NCBI RefSeq assembly: GCF_002778275.1 | Contig: NZ_NESG01000010.1 | Span: 1 to 50,486 of the forward strand | Direction of reading: 5' to 3' | Origin: Limnohabitans sp. G3-2 | Lineage (GTDB): Bacteria > Pseudomonadota > Gammaproteobacteria > Burkholderiales > Burkholderiaceae_C | Length of the DNA: 50,486 bases | Shown: positions 16,274-26,212 of the stretch, piece by piece | How the letters are laid out: every line of letters begins with the position of its first letter | Numbering within the stretch: position 1 is the first letter of the stretch | Notes under the pieces: model-generated | What the model saw: the letters and a program-made list of their open reading frames with translations, nothing else | What the model was told of the DNA's origin: nothing | Databases searched by the model: none | Made by a program: the position numbers and the translations under genes

Positions 16274-18418
16274 TCAAGCCGCCAGGCGCGAGAGATCGGC
16301 GACGCGGTTCATGGCCACATGCAGGCTTTTGAGCAAGCCTTGGCGGTTCAGTCGCAGGTCCATGGCTTCGGCATTGACCATCACGTCATCAAAGAAAGCG
16401 TCGACGGGTGCGCGCAAGGCGGCCAGGGTTTGCAAGCTGGCGGTGTAATCGCCCGCTTTGAACTGGGCCTCGGACTCGGGGACAATTTTTTGCATGACGG
16501 CGTACAGGTTTTTCTCGGCCTCTTCGTGCAACAGCGCGACGTTCACATGCGCGTCCACCTCGCCCGCCTTCTTCAAAATATTGCCGATGCGCTTGTTGGC
16601 AGCGGCCAAGGCGGGGCTCTCGGGCAAAGCCGCAAAGGCGCGCACAGCTTGCAGGAACTGGCTGACCTGACTCAACCGTGCCGGGCGCAGGGCCATGACG
16701 GCGTCGACCTCTTGCGCGCTGAACCCTTGCTCGCGCAAGTTGCCGGCCAAGCGGTCGCAAATGAAGTCGATCAAGGCTTCAGCGCCGCCTGTGATCTTGT
16801 CGCCGAAAACCGGGGCGGACAAAGCCAACAACTGGGGCAAACCCAAAGCCACATCTTGTTCGATGAGCATGCGGATCACGCCCAGCGCATGGCGGCGCAG
16901 CGCAAACGGGTCTTTGTCGCCCGTGGGCACATTGCCAATGCCGAACATGCCGACCAAGGTTTCGAGCTTGTCGGCCAGCGCCACCACCAAACCCACCGGG
17001 TTGCGGGGCAAATCGTCGCCCGCAAAGCGCGGTTTGTAGTGGTCTTCAATCGCCTCGGCCACCTCGTTGGACAGGCCGTCGTGGCGGGCGTAATAGCCAC
17101 CCATGATGCCTTGCAGCTCTGGGAACTCGCCGACCATGTCGGTCAGCAAATCGGTCTTGGCCAAGCGTGCGGCCTGCTTGGCCTGCGCGGCCAGGGCGTC
17201 ACCGCCAACTTGCTGGCCGATGGCTTGGGCGATGGCGCACACCCGCGCCATGCGCTCGCCTTGCGTGCCCAGTTTGTTGTGGTAAACCACTTTCGACAGG
17301 CCTTCGACGCGCGACTCGAGCGTTTTCTTGCGGTCTTGGTCGAAGAAGAATTTGGCATCGGCCAAGCGCGGGCGCACCACGCGCTCGTTGCCGCCGATCA
17401 CAAACGAAGCGTCGTCGGGGGTGATGTTGCTCACCACCAAGAAACGGTTGGTCAGCTTGCTCGATGCGTCGATCAAGGGAAAGTATTTTTGGTTGGCCTT
17501 CATCGTGAGGATCAGGCACTCTTGCGGCACGCCCAAGAACTCGGTCTCGAACTGGCAAGTCAGCACGTTCGGACGCTCGACCAGCGCGGTCACTTCGTCC
17601 AGCAAGGCATCGTCTTCGATGGGGCGCGCACCGCTGCCCACTTGGGCCGCTGCGGCATGGAGCTGGCGCACGATTTCTGCACGGCGCTCGGCAAAGCTGG
17701 CGATGACCGCGCCGTCGCGCTTGAGCACTTCGTCGTATTGGTCGGCGTGCGACAAGACCACGGGCGAGACTTTGGCTTCAAAGCGGTGGCCTTGGGTGCT
17801 GTTGCCCGCGGTCAGGCCCAGCGCCTGGACGGGCACCACGGCACTGCCGTGCAGGGCGATCAGGCTGTGCGCAGGGCGCACAAAGTTCACGCTGGTCCAG
17901 CCGGGCAAAAAGTGGTCGATGCCGCAATCGGTTTCCAACTGGTACTGCATGACCTTAGGGATGGGCAGCTTGGCCAGCGCTTCATCGAGCGCTTTTTGCA
18001 AGCCGACTTGCAATGAGGCACCTTTGACCAAGCTGTCGTAGAACAGCGCTTCGGCCTTGCCATCAGGCTGGCGCTTGAGCGCGGCCACGGCCGCAGCAGG
18101 GTCGCTCACGTCTGCGCCCAAGGCTTGCAGTTTTTTCAGCAGTGCGGGTGTGGCGTTGCCCGCTGCGTCCAAGCCCACAGCCACAGGCATCAGCTTTTGC
18201 TGAACGGCCTTGTCGGCGGCCTGCGCCAGCACGCCACTCACATGGGCGGCCAGACGTCGGGGTGAGGCAAAAGCGGTCACCACCGCGTCGGCTGCGGCCA
18301 GGCCTTGGGCCTTGAGTTGCTCGGCCAATACGCCCGAGAAAGCAGCACCCAACTTGTTCAGCGCCTTCGGCGGCAGCTCTTCCACAAACAGTTCTACCAG
18401 CAGATTTTGTGTCGTCAT
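16274..18418 (-). CDS. glyS: Glycyl-tRNA synthetase beta subunit
   Basis: 714 residues from the ATG at 18418, giving the canonical start MTTQNLLVELFVEELPPKAL. This subunit of the alpha2beta2 bacterial enzyme binds tRNA-Gly. Visible features are the large N-terminal B3/4-like region, an HD-like domain (GEFPELQGIMGGYYARHDG) and a C-terminal anticodon-binding DALR-type domain (FFDDVMVNAEAMDLRLNRQGLL). The gene follows glyQ by 11 bp. The upstream in-frame extension to 18463 overlaps glyQ and lacks conservation, so it was left out. Confidence 0.97.
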   Translation of the reverse strand: MTTQNLLVELFVEELPPKALNKLGAAFSGVLAEQLKAQGLAAADAVVTAFASPRRLAAHVSGVLAQAADKAVQQKLMPVAVGLDAAGNATPALLKKLQALGADVSDPAAAVAALKRQPDGKAEALFYDSLVKGASLQVGLQKALDEALAKLPIPKVMQYQLETDCGIDHFLPGWTSVNFVRPAHSLIALHGSAVVPVQALGLTAGNSTQGHRFEAKVSPVVLSHADQYDEVLKRDGAVIASFAERRAEIVRQLHAAAAQVGSGARPIEDDALLDEVTALVERPNVLTCQFETEFLGVPQECLILTMKANQKYFPLIDASSKLTNRFLVVSNITPDDASFVIGGNERVVRPRLADAKFFFDQDRKKTLESRVEGLSKVVYHNKLGTQGERMARVCAIAQAIGQQVGGDALAAQAKQAARLAKTDLLTDMVGEFPELQGIMGGYYARHDGLSNEVAEAIEDHYKPRFAGDDLPRNPVGLVVALADKLETLVGMFGIGNVPTGDKDPFALRRHALGVIRMLIEQDVALGLPQLLALSAPVFGDKITGGAEALIDFICDRLAGNLREQGFSAQEVDAVMALRPARLSQVSQFLQAVRAFAALPESPALAAANKRIGNILKKAGEVDAHVNVALLHEEAEKNLYAVMQKIVPESEAQFKAGDYTASLQTLAALRAPVDAFFDDVMVNAEAMDLRLNRQGLLKSLHVAMNRVADLSRLAA

Positions 18419-18429
18419 GTCGTTCTCCC

Positions 18430-19335
18430 TCACGCGGCTTTCTTGGGCATTTGCGCAACCCATTCACGCGGGGCCATCGGGAAGTCCAGACGTTCGCGGC
18501 TTTCGTAATAGCTCTGGGCCACGCTGCGGGCCAGATTGCGGATGCGGCCGATGTAGGCGGCGCGCTCGGTCACGCTGATCGCGCCGCGCGCGTCCAGCAA
18601 GTTGAAGGTGTGCGCGGCTTTGAGCACCTGCTCGTAAGCGGGCAGCGCCAGCTGCGCGCCCATCAGGTGCTGGGCTTGCTTTTCGTGCGCACCAAAGGCG
18701 GTGAACAAGAACTCGGCATCGCTGTGCTCGAAGTTGTATGTCGACTGCTCGACTTCGTTTTGCTTGTACACATCGCCGTAGGTCAAGCCCTCGGTCCATT
18801 GCAGGTTGTAGACGTTGTCCACGCCTTGCAAATACATGGCCAGTCGCTCCAGACCGTAAGTGATCTCACCCGTGATCGGCTTGCAGTCGATGCCACCCAC
18901 TTGCTGGAAGTAAGTGAACTGTGTGACTTCCATGCCGTTGAGCCAGACTTCCCAGCCCAGACCCCAGGCGCCGAGCGTGGGGTTTTCCCAATCGTCTTCG
19001 ACGAAGCGGATGTCGTTTTTCTTGAGGTCAAAGCCCAGCGCTTCGAGCGAGCCGAGGTACAGCTCCAGGATGTTGCTGGGCGCGGGCTTCAAAACGACCT
19101 GAAACTGGTAGTAGTGCTGCAGGCGGTTGGGGTTTTCGCCGTAGCGCCCGTCTTTGGGGCGACGGCTGGGCTGCACGTAGGCGGCTTTCCAAGGCTCGGG
19201 GCCAATGGCGCGCAAAAAAGTGGCGGTGTGGCTGGTGCCCGCACCGACTTCCATGTCGTAGGGCTGGAGCAAGGCGCAGCCCTGGGCATCCCAGTACTGC
19301 TGCAATTTCAAAATGATTTGCTGGAAGGTCAACAT
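18430..19335 (-). CDS. glyQ: Glycyl-tRNA synthetase alpha subunit
   Basis: 301 residues from the ATG at 19335, giving the conserved start [20 protein letters not shown]. This class II aminoacyl-tRNA synthetase subunit holds the active site that forms glycyl-adenylate: motif 2 region [20 protein letters not shown] and motif 3 region [14 protein letters not shown]. The usual family length is about 300. It works with glyS immediately downstream. The 55-codon in-frame extension upstream is unrelated to the family and runs into the spacer before lnt. Confidence 0.98.
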   Translation of the reverse strand: MLTFQQIILKLQQYWDAQGCALLQPYDMEVGAGTSHTATFLRAIGPEPWKAAYVQPSRRPKDGRYGENPNRLQHYYQFQVVLKPAPSNILELYLGSLEALGFDLKKNDIRFVEDDWENPTLGAWGLGWEVWLNGMEVTQFTYFQQVGGIDCKPITGEITYGLERLAMYLQGVDNVYNLQWTEGLTYGDVYKQNEVEQSTYNFEHSDAEFLFTAFGAHEKQAQHLMGAQLALPAYEQVLKAAHTFNLLDARGAISVTERAAYIGRIRNLARSVAQSYYESRERLDFPMAPREWVAQMPKKAA

Positions 19336-19405
19336 GGCCGAAGCGTTGCCAGCAGCGAGCTGGCCAAAGTTAGTGGGCGCGCAAGCATGGCGCGAACCTT
19401 TGATT

Positions 19406-20968
19406 TTACGGCCTTTGCCGACGCCAGAACGCCAGTGCCACCACGGCACCGCACAAGGCCCACAAGGGCCCAAGCCCCCATGCCGACGCCCACCTGGCAA
19501 AGGGCGTGAGGCCGTTGCGCCCCTCGTACGACCCCACCAGACTGCCTCGGGTAAAGCGCGGCAGCTGCGCGGTCACTTGGCCGGTATGGTCGATGATGGC
19601 CGTGGCCCCGGTGTTGGTGGCCCGCAGCATGGGGCGGCCCAGCTCCATGGCCCGCATGCGCGAGATGTTCAGGTGCTGGTCGACGGCCAGCGTGTTGCCG
19701 AACCAGGCGATGTTGCTCACATTCACCAAGGCCGTCGGCGCCGTGGCCGGATCCCTGAAGCGCCGGGCCAGCTCTTCGCCAAACAAGTCTTCGTAACACA
19801 CGTTGGGCGCGAGGCGCTGGCCTTGCCACACCACCGAAGCCTGGTCCCAGCCCCCTGATTTGAAGTCGCCCAAAGGGATGTTCATCATGCGGATGAACCA
19901 GCCGAAACTGGGCGGAATGAACTCCCCAAATGGCACCAAATGCGACTTGTCGTAGCGGTAAGACGCTGTGTCGCCAGGCCCCAAGGCCAACACCGAGTTG
20001 GTGTACCCCTCAGCCAAGCTGCCCAAGGGTGCCCCCACCAGCGCCATCGTCCGGTCTGAGCCGGCGAAGTATTGCTGCAGTCCTGACCAATAGGCTTGCG
20101 GCAAATGTTGGGGCAGCAAAGGAATCGCCGTTTCAGGCGCGACCACCAGCGGCTGTTGGCTGGCGCGCAGCTGCGCGTCGTACCACTGCAGCGCATCCCG
20201 GATGCCACTGGCGCCATCAAATTTGGCCGTTTGAGAGATATTCGCTTGCAGCAACTCGACCCGGCCGGCGCCCGCCGAGGTGGTGAAAACAGGCCCCCAA
20301 ACCTGCAGCCCCCAAGACAACACGCCCAGACCGATCAGGGGCTTCAAAGCGCGCAAGCGCCAGCCAGACAAGGCCAGCCGCATGGCCAACCATGCGGCCA
20401 GCGCGCCCATGCCGTACACCCCAACCCAAGGCGCCCAAACGGACAAGATGCCGTCGACGTGCGCGTACCCACCCGCAGCCCAAGGGAAACCGGTCAACCA
20501 ACGCCCCCGCATCAGCTCCGCCAAAGTCCACAGGGCCGCAAACAGCGCACTGGCAGCGCCCGGACGTGAGGCCCCAAGCCCCTGCGCCCAATTCACCCAG
20601 ACCGCGCACACCGCGGCGTAATACAAGGCCAACGCACAGGCCAAGGCCAGCACGGCCAGCGCGGCCAAGGGGGCAGGCAAACCGCCAACCTCGTGCATGG
20701 AGACGAACAACCACCAAAAACTGCCCGCCAACCATGCAGCGGCAAACACACCACCCAACACAGCGGCTTGCTGGTGCGCAAAACGTGTTCGAAAACAAGG
20801 CTGAGCAAGTCGGGCCAAACCCGTGGCCAGCAGGGTCATGCTCAAGATCTGCAACCAGCCGTGCGCTTGGCCACTGCCCGGCATGGCCATCGATACCGCT
20901 TGGAGGGCGCCCGCCAGAGCAGGCCACAAGAGTTGCAGGCCGCGTGATCCAGCGCGGCCGAGGCTCAT
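19406..20968 (-). CDS. lnt: Apolipoprotein N-acyltransferase
   Basis: 520 residues. Six or so N-terminal membrane segments (about 10-215) and a C-terminal one (about 490-512) flank a periplasmic nitrilase-fold domain. The catalytic triad is visible: Glu279 in [10 protein letters not shown], Lys341 in [14 protein letters not shown] and Cys391 in [10 protein letters not shown]. It adds the third acyl chain to the N-terminal cysteine of lipoproteins at the outer face of the inner membrane, needed before Lol sorting. The ATG overlaps the corC stop by four bases (ATGA), so the two are translationally coupled, as in many proteobacteria. Confidence 0.97.
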   Translation of the reverse strand: MSLGRAGSRGLQLLWPALAGALQAVSMAMPGSGQAHGWLQILSMTLLATGLARLAQPCFRTRFAHQQAAVLGGVFAAAWLAGSFWWLFVSMHEVGGLPAPLAALAVLALACALALYYAAVCAVWVNWAQGLGASRPGAASALFAALWTLAELMRGRWLTGFPWAAGGYAHVDGILSVWAPWVGVYGMGALAAWLAMRLALSGWRLRALKPLIGLGVLSWGLQVWGPVFTTSAGAGRVELLQANISQTAKFDGASGIRDALQWYDAQLRASQQPLVVAPETAIPLLPQHLPQAYWSGLQQYFAGSDRTMALVGAPLGSLAEGYTNSVLALGPGDTASYRYDKSHLVPFGEFIPPSFGWFIRMMNIPLGDFKSGGWDQASVVWQGQRLAPNVCYEDLFGEELARRFRDPATAPTALVNVSNIAWFGNTLAVDQHLNISRMRAMELGRPMLRATNTGATAIIDHTGQVTAQLPRFTRGSLVGSYEGRNGLTPFARWASAWGLGPLWALCGAVVALAFWRRQRP

Positions 20969-21849
20969 GCTTGGGGCTCTTGGGGGGTGGCGGGTGACAC
21001 CTTGAACCAGCGCACCGCGCCCGCCCGGGTGTGCAAGACCACAAACTGCAGACCGGCCAACACGTATTTTTCACCGCGCCGTGGGACATGGCCCATTTCG
21101 TGGGCGATCAAACCGCCAATGGTGTCGAAATCGGGGCCTTCGCTGTCCTCGCGGGCATCTTGCAGGTTCACACCAAACGCCTCGCTCACACGCGCCAACG
21201 AGGTGTCACCACTGACACGGAAGCTGCGGTCAGGCAGACCAAAAATATCGCCCTCGTCGTCGGCAATGTCGAATTCGTCTTCGATCTCGCCCACGATTTG
21301 TTCCAGCACATCCTCAATGGTGATCAAGCCGGCCGTGCGGCCAAACTCATCGATGACGATGGCCAGGTGGTTGCGGTTGTCCCGGAATTGGCGCAAGAGG
21401 TCGTTGAGACCCTTGCTTTCTGGCACAAAAACAGCGGGACGCAGCAAAGCGCGGATGTTCAATTCGGGGGCCCGCTGCAATTTCAGCAAGTCCTTGGCCA
21501 GCAAAATGCCAATGATGTTTTCTCGCTCACCCTCAAAAACCGGAAAGCGCGAATGCGCCGTTTCGATGACCTGGTGCAAAAACTGTTCAAACGGGTCTTC
21601 GATGTTGAGCAAATCCATGCGGGGAGCGGCCACCATCACATCGCCTGCGGTCATGTCGGCCATGCGGATCACCCCCTCCAACATCAGGCGGCTCTCGGCG
21701 TTGATGATCTGGTTGTCCTCGGCTTCGGCCAAGGTTTCGATCAACTCGTCGGTGGAGTCGGGGCCGGGGTGGATGAACTCGGCCAGTTTTTGCAGAAAAC
21801 TTCTTTTGTCTTCGCGCTCAACAGAGCGCGCAGGGTGGGGGTCGGACAC
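20965..21849 (-). CDS. corC: CorC/HlyC-family CBS-domain protein
   Basis: 294 residues from the GTG at 21849, which yields the usual N-terminus MSDPHPARSVEREDKRSFLQ; ATG starts further upstream lie in non-conserved sequence. Two CBS domains (about 68-125 and 135-192, DEFGRTAGLITIEDVLEQIVGEIEDE) are followed by the CorC_HlyC transporter-associated domain (about 205-285, ending FKVSPA). There is no membrane segment. Members are linked to magnesium/cobalt efflux and, as YbeX, to ribosome maturation; which applies here is not evident. It overlaps lnt (ATGA). Confidence 0.93.
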   Translation of the reverse strand: MSDPHPARSVEREDKRSFLQKLAEFIHPGPDSTDELIETLAEAEDNQIINAESRLMLEGVIRMADMTAGDVMVAAPRMDLLNIEDPFEQFLHQVIETAHSRFPVFEGERENIIGILLAKDLLKLQRAPELNIRALLRPAVFVPESKGLNDLLRQFRDNRNHLAIVIDEFGRTAGLITIEDVLEQIVGEIEDEFDIADDEGDIFGLPDRSFRVSGDTSLARVSEAFGVNLQDAREDSEGPDFDTIGGLIAHEMGHVPRRGEKYVLAGLQFVVLHTRAGAVRWFKVSPATPQEPQA

Positions 21850-21965
21850 AGTCAGGGTTGCAGGACATGCGGTTATGGCGAAGCCTCTAGGATAGCGGAT
21901 TCCCATGACAAAACATGACAAGCCGCCCCAGCGCAGGGGGCAAACCGCACGCCGCCTTCTGAGTT

Positions 21966-22706
21966 TCAGGGTTTGTGCAAACCATGGCGCGCATCGCGCA
22001 CGCCTTGGCGGATTTCTTGCACGGTGGCCAACCACGCCCGAAACTGCTGGGCCTGGCTTTTGAGCTGGTAATCGAGCTCGGCCATCTGCTCCTGCATCAA
22101 GCCACTCAACTGGCTGTCCAAAGTGGCTTGCGGCAAAGACAGATAAGCCTCGCTCTCGCTGCCATCTCGCTGCACCTTGGCGCCCGCACGGCGGGCAATT
22201 TTGAGCATGGCCACGTTTTCACTGAGGGCGTGGATGAACAACAGGCTCACCCCTTGGTTGCGCGCGTGCATCGCCGCATGGTTGAACATGCGAACGCCCA
22301 AACCTCGGCCCCTTTGGTGCGAGGACACAGAAACACCGAATTCGGCGCAAGTGGCCCACTGCGGATCGACGGAATAGGCCAAATGGGCCATGGCCACCAA
22401 GGCCAGTCGGCGGTTGAAAACACCAAAAATCTCATCCCGGTCAAATTTCAAACCCGTCACGTAACGCGCGATCTGTTCATCGGTGGCGGGATAACCAAAA
22501 CGCAGGTAACGGTCCTCGGGCTGGAGTGACAGCAAATGGGCCAAGATGCGCGGTTTGTGGCGAGGCGAGAGGGAGCGGATGGGAATCCAACCGCTGGCCC
22601 CCCGCGCCGTGCCTGAAGTGGCGGACTGCCAAGCGCTCACGACCTCACCCCAACGCTGCCTCAGTTGGCGCCAAAATCCAGGGGATACAGATGGTTTTGA
22701 GTTCAT
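21966..22706 (-). CDS. GNAT-family N-acetyltransferase
   Basis: 246 residues from the ATG at 22706. The GNAT core occupies about 50-190: a strand with FGVFNRRLALVAMAHLAY, the acetyl-CoA-binding loop SSHQRGRGLGVRMFNHAAMHAR (an R/Q-x-x-G-x-G/A pattern) and the LLFIHALSENVAMLKIARRAGAKV strand-helix. A helical C-terminal tail (about 200-246) is extra. Substrate unknown. It lies 116 bp upstream of corC in the same direction and is divergent from fadD across a ~160-bp gap. A longer in-frame reading to 22973 overlaps the fadD start and was rejected. Confidence 0.88.
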   Translation of the reverse strand: MNSKPSVSPGFWRQLRQRWGEVVSAWQSATSGTARGASGWIPIRSLSPRHKPRILAHLLSLQPEDRYLRFGYPATDEQIARYVTGLKFDRDEIFGVFNRRLALVAMAHLAYSVDPQWATCAEFGVSVSSHQRGRGLGVRMFNHAAMHARNQGVSLLFIHALSENVAMLKIARRAGAKVQRDGSESEAYLSLPQATLDSQLSGLMQEQMAELDYQLKSQAQQFRAWLATVQEIRQGVRDARHGLHKP

Positions 22707-22865
22707 GACGAATAAGGGTTTGCCCTTATTTTGCACGCAATGGCCAGGCTTTGTCAGTCCCGGTGATTTGTCGCCTTTGAGACCTTTTTGCTCATTACTC
22801 AGGACTTGCCCGGTCACACCTGGCCGCGCAAGTGACCACAATCGTCGGATCAAGGAGATTCGACG

Positions 22866-24551
22866 ATGGAACGTATTTGGCTGAAGAATTACCCCCCCGG
22901 CGTCCCACACGAGATTGACCCCAACCAATACAGCAGCCTGACCGACATGATGGAGTCGGCTTTCCGCGCGCATGGGGACAGCCCGTTCTCGGTTTGCATG
23001 GACCGGTGGATGAGCTACAAAGAGCTGGATGAACTCTCCAAAGCCCTAGGCGCTTGGCTGCAAAACCAAGGGCTGGAGCCCGGCAGCCGTGTGGCCATCA
23101 TGCTGCCCAACCTGCCGCAGTTTGCCGTGACCATGGCCGCCATCTTGCGCGCCGGGTACACCTGCGTGAATGTGAACCCGCTCTACACCGCCCGGGAGTT
23201 GAAGCACCAGCTGAAGGACTCCGGGGCCTGTGCCATCGTCATTTTGGAAAACTTCGCCGCCACCTTGCAAGAAGTGATCGAGGACACGGCGGTTCAGCAT
23301 GTGGTGCTGGCGTCCATTGGCGACTTGCTGGGCCCTTGGTACGGCCGATGGATGACCTTCGCTGTGCGCCACCTCGCCAAAATGGTGCCCGAATTTGAAT
23401 TGCCGCTGACGGGCGCACGCCAAGTCATTCCGTTCAAGAAAGTCATCGCCCAAGGTCGACAACTGAACCTGAAGCCCTCGGTCCAAACCCTGGATGACAC
23501 CGCTTTTTTACAGTACACAGGCGGCACCACCGGTTTGTCCAAAGGTGCTGTTTTGACGCACCGCAATATTGTGGCCGCCATGCTGCAGGCCGAAGGCTGG
23601 TTCACCCCGGCCTTGTCCAGCGTGGGCGATCTGCGCAAGATCAACAGCATCGCCGCCTTGCCGCTGTACCACATCTTCGCTCTGACGCTGTGTTTGCTGG
23701 CCATTCGCCAAGGCTCTCACCTGACCTTGGTGCCCAACCCGCGCGACTTTGGCAAGTTCATCGAGGTGCTCAAGCAGCGGCCCTTTCACATGCTGCCCGG
23801 TGTCAACACCCTGTTCAACGCCTTGATGCAGCACCCGATGTTCAAGACGATTGATTTTTCTTCGCTCATGCTCACCCAAGCCGGGGGCATGGCCGCCTCG
23901 GAAGGCACCGCCAAAAGTTGGCAGGCCGCCACGGGCAGCCCCATGATCGAAGGCTGGGGCATGAGCGAGACCTGCGCCATCGGCACCAACAACCCCGTCA
24001 CCCAAAAACACTTCAGCGGCAACATTGGCCTGCCATTGCCCAGCATCGACATCGCCATCAAGGACGACGACGGTCACAGCTTGCCCGTGGGCAGCTCGGG
24101 AGAAATTTGCATTCGCGGCCCCAACGTGATGTGGGGCTACTACAAGCAGCCCGAAGAAAATGCCAAAACCTTCACCGCCGATGGGTTCATGCGCACGGGC
24201 GATGTGGGCATCATGGACTCGGAGGGCTTCACCCGCATCGTGGACCGCAAGAAAGACATGATCATCGTGAGTGGTTTCAATGTCTTCCCGAGTGAGCTGG
24301 AGAACGTCATCTCCACTTGCCCCGGGGTTGTCGAGTGCGCCGTGATTGGCATTGCCGACAGCATGCAAGGCGAAACCATCAAGGTCTTCGTGGTGCGCAA
24401 CGACCCGATGCTGACCGAAGAGGCCGTATCGCGCTTTTGCCATGACAACCTGACCGGGTACAAGCGGCCCAAGTACATCGAATTCCGCGACGAGTTGCCC
24501 AAATCCAACGTCGGCAAAATCTTGCGCCGTGAACTGCGCAGCCAGAAATAA
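22866..24551 (+). CDS. fadD: Long-chain fatty acid-CoA ligase
   Basis: 561 residues, the usual FadD size. The ATP/AMP signature is YTGGTTGLSKGAVLTHRN (about 217-234). The motif GWGMSETCAIGTNNP, the hinge DRKKDMIIVSGFNVFPSELEN and the C-terminal catalytic Lys in ELPKSNVGKILRRELR are all present. It activates fatty acids to acyl-CoA at the cytoplasmic face of the inner membrane with ATP and CoA. A strong Shine-Dalgarno (AAGGAG) precedes the ATG by about 8 bases. The MBL hydrolase gene follows 19 bp downstream and is likely co-transcribed. Confidence 0.96.
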   Translation: MERIWLKNYPPGVPHEIDPNQYSSLTDMMESAFRAHGDSPFSVCMDRWMSYKELDELSKALGAWLQNQGLEPGSRVAIMLPNLPQFAVTMAAILRAGYTCVNVNPLYTARELKHQLKDSGACAIVILENFAATLQEVIEDTAVQHVVLASIGDLLGPWYGRWMTFAVRHLAKMVPEFELPLTGARQVIPFKKVIAQGRQLNLKPSVQTLDDTAFLQYTGGTTGLSKGAVLTHRNIVAAMLQAEGWFTPALSSVGDLRKINSIAALPLYHIFALTLCLLAIRQGSHLTLVPNPRDFGKFIEVLKQRPFHMLPGVNTLFNALMQHPMFKTIDFSSLMLTQAGGMAASEGTAKSWQAATGSPMIEGWGMSETCAIGTNNPVTQKHFSGNIGLPLPSIDIAIKDDDGHSLPVGSSGEICIRGPNVMWGYYKQPEENAKTFTADGFMRTGDVGIMDSEGFTRIVDRKKDMIIVSGFNVFPSELENVISTCPGVVECAVIGIADSMQGETIKVFVVRNDPMLTEEAVSRFCHDNLTGYKRPKYIEFRDELPKSNVGKILRRELRSQK

Positions 24552-24570
24552 AGCCCCAAGCCCTGAACGC

Positions 24571-25494
24571 ATGAGCGCCCCCATCACCTTGCCTGCGGGC
24601 GTCACTGTTTTTGAGCGCGGCTGGCTGTCTGCCAACAACGTGCTGATGGTCGATGAGCACAACGCCACCTTGGTGGACAGCGGCTATGTCAGCCACCACG
24701 CCCAAACCTTGGCTTTGGTCGAGCACGCACTGCAGGGCCGCGCATTGGACCAACTGGCCAACACCCACCTGCACAGCGACCATTGCGGTGGCAACCAAGC
24801 GCTGCAAGCGCGTTATCCCGGCCTGCAAACCTGGATTCCACCGGGCTTGGCACCCGATATCCACGCCTGGCGCGAAGACGCGCTGAGCTACAAGCCGACC
24901 GGCCAAAGTTGCCCGGCTTTCAGCTTCACGGGCTTGCTGCAGCCGGGTGCGCTGCACCGCTGGGGCCAAATGGACTGGGAGGTCCACGCCGCGCCGGGCC
25001 ACGACCCGCATTCGGTGATTTTGTTTGCCCCGGAGCACCGCCTGCTGATGTCGGCCGATGCACTGTGGCAAAACGGGTTTGGTGTGGTGTTCCCTGAATT
25101 GGTTGGCATCGACGCGTTTGACGAGGTGGGCCAAACGCTGGATTTGATTGAGCGGCTCGATCCTGCCATCGTCATTCCCGGACATGGCGCCGTCTTCAGT
25201 GAGCTCGCCCCGGCCTTGGCTTTGGCCCGCAGCAAACTCGATGCCTTTGCGCAAAACCCCGAGCGGCATGCCCGCTACGGCACCAAAGTCTTGCTCAAGT
25301 TCAAGCTCTTGGAATGGGGGCGCATCTCTAAAACCGAGTTTTGCACCTGGGCCATGCAAGTGCCATATTTGAATGACCTGCACCAGCGCTTTGGACAGGA
25401 CCATGAGCTGTCCACCTGGCTGGACATGATGCTCGCCGAACTCGCCCGCAGCGGCGCACTGGCCGTGCATGACGGGGTGCTGCATGACCTCTGA
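24571..25494 (+). CDS. MBL-fold metallohydrolase downstream of fadD
   Basis: 307 residues from the ATG at 24571 (start MSAPITLPAGVTVFERGWLS). The metal site is NTHLHSDHCGG, followed by AAPGHDPHSV, SADALWQNG (bridging Asp) and IPGHGAVF, i.e. a full two-metal set. The C-terminal third is helical (about 215-307). It has no signal peptide. The position right after fadD suggests a thioesterase-like or ester-cleaving role in lipid metabolism, but the substrate is unknown. It is distinct from the MBL protein at 12813, sharing only the fold motifs. Confidence 0.87.
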   Translation: MSAPITLPAGVTVFERGWLSANNVLMVDEHNATLVDSGYVSHHAQTLALVEHALQGRALDQLANTHLHSDHCGGNQALQARYPGLQTWIPPGLAPDIHAWREDALSYKPTGQSCPAFSFTGLLQPGALHRWGQMDWEVHAAPGHDPHSVILFAPEHRLLMSADALWQNGFGVVFPELVGIDAFDEVGQTLDLIERLDPAIVIPGHGAVFSELAPALALARSKLDAFAQNPERHARYGTKVLLKFKLLEWGRISKTEFCTWAMQVPYLNDLHQRFGQDHELSTWLDMMLAELARSGALAVHDGVLHDL

Positions 25495-25527
25495 ATGCGC
25501 ACTTTAAAACCAAGAGAAATAAAAACA

Positions 25528-25556
25528 TTGACCAATATTCTCATTAAGAATACACT
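25528..25556 (+). promoter_or_regulatory. Sigma-70 promoter candidate ahead of the RRM gene
   Basis: TTGACC at 25528-25533 and TACACT at 25551-25556 are separated by exactly 17 bases in an AT-rich stretch. The next gene in this direction starts about 290 bases later, implying a long untranslated leader. No reading frame of note lies between. Confidence 0.55.
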
Positions 25557-25852
25557 TTGGCCATTGCCAGGGTTTGACGGGGCACGACACCAGTGCTTCT
25601 GCAAGCATCTAGACTGAACCGATGGGCCTTCCATCTCATGCCCTGTTGAGCTGCAGGACATGACTTACCTCTCAGCTCTGAGCGCCTACCGAATAGGGCG
25701 CTCTCAAACAACCCCATTCAATGTCCCCGACAAATGTGATTTAGCTGTCAGGCTAGGCACTTTTCCCGGTGGGATCTTTTTTAGAAACCACCTTTTCCTG
25801 CATGCAGGGTTTGCCTCAAAACCTGCACGCCACCTCTCTGAAAGGCTCAACC
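25557..25852 (+). promoter_or_regulatory. Long structured 5' leader of the RRM gene
   Basis: The ~358-bp gap 25495-25852 holds no convincing gene. Two hairpins are readable. One at 25680-25703 has stem GAGCGCC/GGCGCTC. The second, at 25804-25826, has stem GCAGG/CCTGC plus a TTT/AAA extension and lies about 15 bases before the AAGG ribosome-binding site. Such leaders are common for cold-responsive RNA-binding proteins; the regulatory role is inference. Confidence 0.45.
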
Positions 25853-26146
25853 ATGAGCAGCAAAATTTACGTGGGCAACTTGCCTTACACCATCGACGAC
25901 GCCAGCTTGCGTCAAAACTTTTCTGAATTTGGCGGCGTTCTGTCGGCCAAAGTCATGATGGACCGCGACACCGGTCGATCCAAAGGCTTTGCCTTTGTCG
26001 AAATGTCCAGCGCCGAAGAAGCCCAAGCCGCCATCACAGGCCTGAACGGCATGTCGGTCAGCGGTCGCTCCATCGTGGTGAACATCTCCAAGCCCAAAGA
26101 GCCCAGCACCGGCTACGGCAGCGGTTACCGCGACACCCGCAACTGA
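25853..26146 (+). CDS. Small RRM-domain RNA-binding protein
   Basis: 97 residues: a single RNA recognition motif (about 3-80) and a short Gly/Tyr/Arg tail (TGYGSGYRDTRN). RNP2 is KIYVGNL (4-10) and RNP1 is KGFAFVE (44-50), both with the aromatic residues that stack on RNA (Tyr6, Phe46, Phe48). Bacterial single-RRM proteins of this type (Rbp family) are often cold-induced and may act as RNA chaperones. An AAGG site precedes the ATG at 25853. It is monocistronic, with its own promoter candidate, long leader and intrinsic terminator. Confidence 0.93.
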   Translation: MSSKIYVGNLPYTIDDASLRQNFSEFGGVLSAKVMMDRDTGRSKGFAFVEMSSAEEAQAAITGLNGMSVSGRSIVVNISKPKEPSTGYGSGYRDTRN

Positions 26147-26167
26147 TCCAATCAGCTGCTCCGAAAT

Positions 26168-26192
26168 AGCCGCTCTTGAGCGGCTTTTTTTC
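26168..26192 (+). terminator. Intrinsic terminator of the RRM gene
   Basis: Perfect 8-bp stem AGCCGCTC/GAGCGGCT with a 2-base loop, followed by a run of eight T. It begins 22 bp after the RRM stop. Confidence 0.93.
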
Positions 26193-26212
26193 GGCATCAG
26201 CGATTATGGTTC

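Noticed and set aside
16262..18016. A 584-codon plus-strand frame opposite glyS
   Set aside because: Antisense shadow; glyS is unambiguous on the minus strand.
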